A stretch of DNA of 14,289 nt from Bacteroidota bacterium (GTDB taxonomy: Bacteria; Bacteroidota; Ignavibacteria; Ignavibacteriales; Melioribacteraceae). A model generated the notes under the pieces. It searched no databases and was not told where the DNA came from. It saw only the letters and a list, made by a program, of their open reading frames with translations. Each line of letters begins with the position of its first letter. The stretch's first letter is position 1. The stretch spans positions 1-14,289 of the forward strand of contig JAEXUB010000016.1 in the NCBI GenBank assembly GCA_023453125.1, read 5' to 3'. The translations under genes and the position numbers were made by a program. This document shows positions 12,930 to 14,289 of this stretch, piece after piece.

Positions 12930-14289
12930 CTAGTTTAGAAATCTTTTTTCTGTACCTTTAACGAATCTTTGATTGCTGAAATGGTCAACTATAAATGAGG
13001 AGACCTGATTATTCAAATTTTCAATAATTCTCTGCAGTTCTTCGGATGATTTTGCTATCTGAGTAATACCTTTCGAAGTTTCGTTTGTAACGCTATTAAT
13101 CATTTCGATATTTTTACTTATCTGTTCGGCAGTGGTTGATTGTTCTTCGCTGGCAGCGGCTACCTGCTCAATCTCAAGAGTCAGGTTTTTCATATTATCG
13201 AGAATGGCACGGAGCGCCTCTTCAACTTCAGAAGTAAGCCTGCTTCCTACTTCAACAGCGCTTCTTGCTTCGACCATCGAGGAATCTGCTTCTTTTGCCT
13301 CTTTCTGTATAGCAGAGATAGTTTCAGCAATCTCTTTAGTTGCTTTAGTAGTCCTTTCTGCAAGCTTTCTCACTTCATCGGCGACAACGGCAAAACCTCT
13401 TCCCTGTTCCCCTGCCCGGGCGGCCTCAATTGCTGCGTTGAGAGCCAGAAGGTTGGTTTGATTTGCAATATCGTCAATTACCTGGGCTATTTCTCCAATC
13501 TGGTCTGTCTTTCCGGCCAGCGAAGCAATTATCCTGCCTGTTTTATCGGCTGAATCAATTATGCGCGCTATGCCTTTCTTGTTCTCTTCCACTTTTTTAA
13601 CACCAATCTGAGCCTGTTCATTTACATCCTTTGTTGAAGCTGATACATTGCTGGCATTGGATGCAGTAGCCAGAATTGTCTTTGTCATTTCTTCAACTGC
13701 CGCGGCTACGTCTGCAGTCTGGGCGCTCTGCTCCTGTGCACCTGCGGCCAATTCCTCGGTTGTTGAAGAGATTTCGGAACTTGCGCCGGCAGCCATCTTT
13801 GCAACCTCGGTTACATTGCTAAGGAGCTCACGCAGATTACCGGCTGCTACATTGAAACCGTGAAAAAGTTTTCCGATATCGTCCCCGCTGTTTTCAATGT
13901 TCAGGCTTACGGTCATATCCCCCTGTGCAAATTTATCCATCTCAACAAGCATCAGCCGGGCGCTGTTAGCCAGATATTCCTTCTGTTTATTTGCGGCCTC
14001 TTCAGCCTGCTGTGCTTTTAATGAAGCCTCTTCTGCCTCCCCGGTCTTCTTCTTTATTTCATCCATTGAAGTACGGATATTTTCAACCATCTTTCCGAAT
14101 GATGAGGCAAGACTTCCAATTTCATCTGTTGACTTTATATCGAGTACAACGTTAATATCCCCCTGCGCCACTTTCTGGGCAGCGCTGTCTATTTGCCTGA
14201 TTTGCTTCGAAATGAATCGGGCAATAAAGACTCCCATTGCAACCGATAATGCCGCAGCCACAAGCATTATGAGCAATAGGGTATTTGTC
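12930..14289 (-). CDS. Methyl-accepting chemotaxis protein, N terminus truncated at window edge
   Basis: The reading frame is open to the window edge, so the sensor domain and first membrane helix are missing; about 452 C-terminal residues are visible. The first M seen in this frame would use a TTG at 14276 inside a membrane helix and is not the real start. In order, counting from that TTG: a transmembrane helix (to about 21, LLLIMLVAAALSVAMGVFIA), a HAMP domain (about 20-72), a coiled linker rich in Ala and Glu (73-104), a second HAMP-like unit (about 105-155, EMDKFAQGDMTVSLNI), and a long signalling coiled coil. The coil's tip lies at about 270-295 (ANQTNLLALNAAIEAARAGE, then QGRGFAVVADEVRKLAE) and contacts CheA and CheW. 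The protein transmits ligand signals to the flagellar or gliding chemotaxis kinase. It ends in KRFLN without the NWETF-type CheR/CheB pentapeptide. The gene faces the barrel gene and shares its terminator. Confidence 0.95.
   Translation of the reverse strand, partial: TNTLLLIMLVAAALSVAMGVFIARFISKQIRQIDSAAQKVAQGDINVVLDIKSTDEIGSLASSFGKMVENIRTSMDEIKKKTGEAEEASLKAQQAEEAANKQKEYLANSARLMLVEMDKFAQGDMTVSLNIENSGDDIGKLFHGFNVAAGNLRELLSNVTEVAKMAAGASSEISSTTEELAAGAQEQSAQTADVAAAVEEMTKTILATASNASNVSASTKDVNEQAQIGVKKVEENKKGIARIIDSADKTGRIIASLAGKTDQIGEIAQVIDDIANQTNLLALNAAIEAARAGEQGRGFAVVADEVRKLAERTTKATKEIAETISAIQKEAKEADSSMVEARSAVEVGSRLTSEVEEALRAILDNMKNLTLEIEQVAAASEEQSTTAEQISKNIEMINSVTNETSKGITQIAKSSEELQRIIENLNNQVSSFIVDHFSNQRFVKGTEKRFLN

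Noticed and set aside
13140..13553. Plus-strand open frames opposite the chemoreceptor
   Set aside because: They are antisense to the highly conserved signalling tip and have no family resemblance. They reflect the biased codon use of the real gene.
14274..14276. TTG as the start of the chemotaxis protein
   Set aside because: It falls inside a transmembrane helix and the frame stays open to the window edge. The true start lies outside the window.
1..14289. CRISPR arrays, insertion sequences, phage genes, tRNA or rRNA genes, toxin-antitoxin or defence systems
   Set aside because: I scanned for regularly spaced repeats, transposase or integrase motifs, tRNA cloverleaf elements and defence-gene motifs and saw none. 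The window reads as ordinary metabolic and sensory genes.

Overview
The window looks like chromosomal DNA of a moderately AT-rich member of the Bacteroidota/FCB group. I lean towards the Ignavibacteria (Melioribacter/Ignavibacterium-like). The reasons are several secreted exo-glycosidases of families common there (GH97, GH35, GH29), a PorT-like outer-membrane barrel, and clear Shine-Dalgarno sequences on several genes (for example GGAAAGGAG, GGAG, AAGGAG, AGAGGA), which classical Bacteroidia and Flavobacteriia mostly lack. This placement is inference: there is no rRNA or other marker gene in the window.

Layout, left to right. (1) Positions 1-165, minus strand: the first 55 codons of a secreted protein cut by the window edge. 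(2) 403-2178, plus strand: a two-gene operon of a DUF438/hemerythrin-like/PAS protein and a DUF1858-DUF2249 protein, preceded by a strong 26-bp dyad that looks like an operator. (3) 2234-7612, minus strand: three secreted exo-glycosidases. A GH29 alpha-L-fucosidase has its own terminator; a GH35 beta-galactosidase and a retaining-type GH97 (alpha-galactosidase-like) enzyme are spaced as one operon. (4) 7786-9198, plus: a CDF metal-efflux transporter followed by a DinB-family protein. (5) 9290-10927, plus: a monocistronic, secreted C69-type (Ntn-hydrolase) dipeptidase. (6) 11108-12861, plus: a PLP-dependent cysteine synthase with a Cys-rich tail, followed 17 bp later by a small outer-membrane beta-barrel protein. 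(7) 12930-14289, minus: a methyl-accepting chemotaxis protein truncated at its N terminus by the window edge.

Transcription units are well delimited by five GC-rich perfect or near-perfect hairpins with T-tracts (2183-2210, 6134-6164, 9231-9262, 10932-10961, 12863-12897), three of which carry T-tracts on the minus strand or on both strands. No tRNA, rRNA, CRISPR array, insertion sequence, phage gene or toxin-antitoxin pair is visible, and no gap exceeds 300 bases.

How the genes work together: the three glycosidases should act in the periplasm or at the cell surface to trim terminal fucose, beta-galactose and alpha-linked galactose (or a related sugar) from a branched plant or animal glycan. 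The DUF438 and DUF1858/DUF2249 pair has domain content seen in oxygen/nitric-oxide response loci, but no target is visible here. Most of the window is recognisable accessory or housekeeping material. The points that most deserve a second look are the dyad in front of the hemerythrin operon, the Cys-rich tail on the cysteine synthase, and the active-site signature of the GH97 enzyme. I do not see convincing evidence of a wholly new defence or mobile system.
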